DNA of 5,837 nt, from contig DIKD01000007.1 in NCBI GenBank assembly GCA_002421585.1, forward strand, positions 1-5,837. The letters are read 5' to 3'. This DNA comes from Dehalococcoidia bacterium UBA5627. Lineage in GTDB: Bacteria; Chloroflexota; Dehalococcoidia; Dehalococcoidales; UBA5627. Both the position numbers and the translations under genes were made by a program. The notes beneath the pieces were generated by a model, which had not been told where the DNA came from, searched no databases, and was given only the letters and a program-made list of their open reading frames with translations. This document shows, one piece after another, positions 5,622 through 5,837 of the stretch (its first letter is position 1; each line of letters opens with the position of its first letter).

Positions 5622-5656
5622 TGTCATGCTGAAGTCGTGAAGGACGTTTGAAGCCT
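5622..5656 (+). repeat. Hairpin repeat copy 2 (partly decayed)
   Basis: Head TGTCAT, outer stem GCT/AGC, GA/GA internal loop, inner stem AGTCGT/ACGTTT (one G-T and one T-T position) and loop GAAGG. The architecture is that of copies 1 and 3 but pairing is weaker and the G-rich tail is missing. Its head and the copy 1 head face each other across ten bases, so GACTTCAGGATGACA (5597-5611) and TGTCATGCTGAAGTC (5622-5636) also form a 14-of-15 inverted repeat. Confidence 0.7.
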
Positions 5657-5686
5657 TGATAAATCGGAATTTCATTCCGGCAAGGC
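5653..5686. repeat. Nested hairpin GCCTTG / CGGAAT / ATTCCG / CAAGGC
   Basis: An inner perfect stem CGGAAT/ATTCCG (5665-5670 and 5674-5679, 3-base loop TTC) is enclosed by an outer perfect stem GCCTTG/CAAGGC (5653-5658 and 5681-5686), with an asymmetric 6-by-1 internal loop. It begins within the end of hairpin copy 2. No T-tract follows, so it is not called as a terminator. Confidence 0.5.
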
Positions 5687-5791
5687 GCCACTCAACATCC
5701 GTAGAGAGGAATAAATCCCATAAATAACTCCGGTACCTGCCCTGAGGCTCTCGAAGGAAACCCGCCAAACCATAGCGATGACAACACCCAC

Positions 5792-5837
5792 TGTCATTCT
5801 GAGTTCGTGAGGGACGAACGAAGAATCAGGGGCGGGG
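5792..5837 (+). repeat. Hairpin repeat copy 3 with G-rich tail
   Basis: Head TGTC, outer stem ATTCT/AGAAT (5796-5800 and 5822-5826), GA/GA internal loop, inner stem GTTCGT/ACGAAC (5803-5808 and 5814-5819), loop GAGGG, then the tail CAGGGGCGGGG up to the window edge. Both stems are perfect although their sequence differs from copy 1. Confidence 0.75.

Larger units (their letters stand above)
5566..5837. repeat. MITE/BIME-like non-coding repeat element with 46-bp terminal inverted repeats
   Basis: This gene-free stretch begins with CCCCTCCCCAGATCCTTC and ends, at the window edge, with GAAGAATCAGGGGCGGGG. The first 46 bp (5566-5611) and the reverse complement of the last 46 bp (5792-5837) agree at 33 positions. 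Ten of the 13 differences are paired, compensated changes inside a hairpin stem. A third, more decayed copy lies inside (5622-5656). The interior between the second and third copies holds another nested hairpin and a degenerate CCCTGAGG-CTCTCGAAGG motif (5740-5757). No open reading frame is credible. GTCATTCTGAG-type intergenic repeats are familiar from several bacterial groups including Chloroflexota. Whether this is one mobile unit or clustered REP-like units cannot be settled here, and the true right edge may lie outside the window. Confidence 0.65.

Noticed and set aside
5740..5757. Degenerate CCCTGAGG-CTCTCGAAGG motif as a separate mobile repeat
   Set aside because: It recalls a widespread intergenic repeat (CCTGAGC-TGTCGAAGG type), but only one imperfect copy is present, so it is only mentioned within the larger element.
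5566..5837. CRISPR array
   Set aside because: The copies are inverted relative to each other, unevenly spaced and diverged in sequence, with no unique spacers of constant length.

Overview
The window comes from a bacterial chromosome of moderate GC. It is best described as an accessory-flavoured stretch holding a few ordinary genes. No 16S or unique marker is present. The CxxC-x17-CxxC zinc-ribbon protein, the small RRM protein, the AbrB plus ABC-ATPase pair and the intergenic GTCATTCTGAG-type repeats together recall Chloroflexota (Dehalococcoidia-like) genomes. That assignment is an inference of modest confidence.

Left part (1-1490, minus strand): an AbrB-type regulator (1160-1417) has a good sigma-70 promoter overlapped by an 18-bp palindrome. 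It is followed by the start of an ABC-transporter ATPase gene (1121 down to about 911). After about 70 codons the ATPase is cut by an IS1182-family insertion sequence. That element runs off the left edge of the window, and its transposase carries its own frameshift (a probable 2-nt deletion). The regulator therefore now heads a broken transporter operon.

Middle (1566-2692, plus strand): an azlC-azlD pair, overlapping by ATGA, encodes a branched-chain amino acid exporter behind an extended -10 promoter. Converging on it from the right are three minus-strand genes. First in transcription order is a double zinc-ribbon protein (3947-3651) with a strong ribosome binding site and a textbook terminator. 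Next comes a small RRM RNA-binding protein (3553-3215). Last is a 124-residue methyltransferase (3156-2782) that looks like the N-terminal SAM-binding part and the extreme C-terminus of a larger enzyme joined by an internal deletion.

Right part (4172-5837, plus strand): an intact HI0933/BaiN-like flavoprotein (4172-5503) is followed by a weak terminator and about 270 bp without genes. That gene-free stretch is the most interesting part of the window. It is bounded by 46-bp imperfect inverted repeats and holds three copies of a hairpin with a conserved head, a conserved GA/GA internal loop and stems that change by compensatory substitution. It looks like a MITE- or REP/BIME-like element maintained at the level of folded structure.
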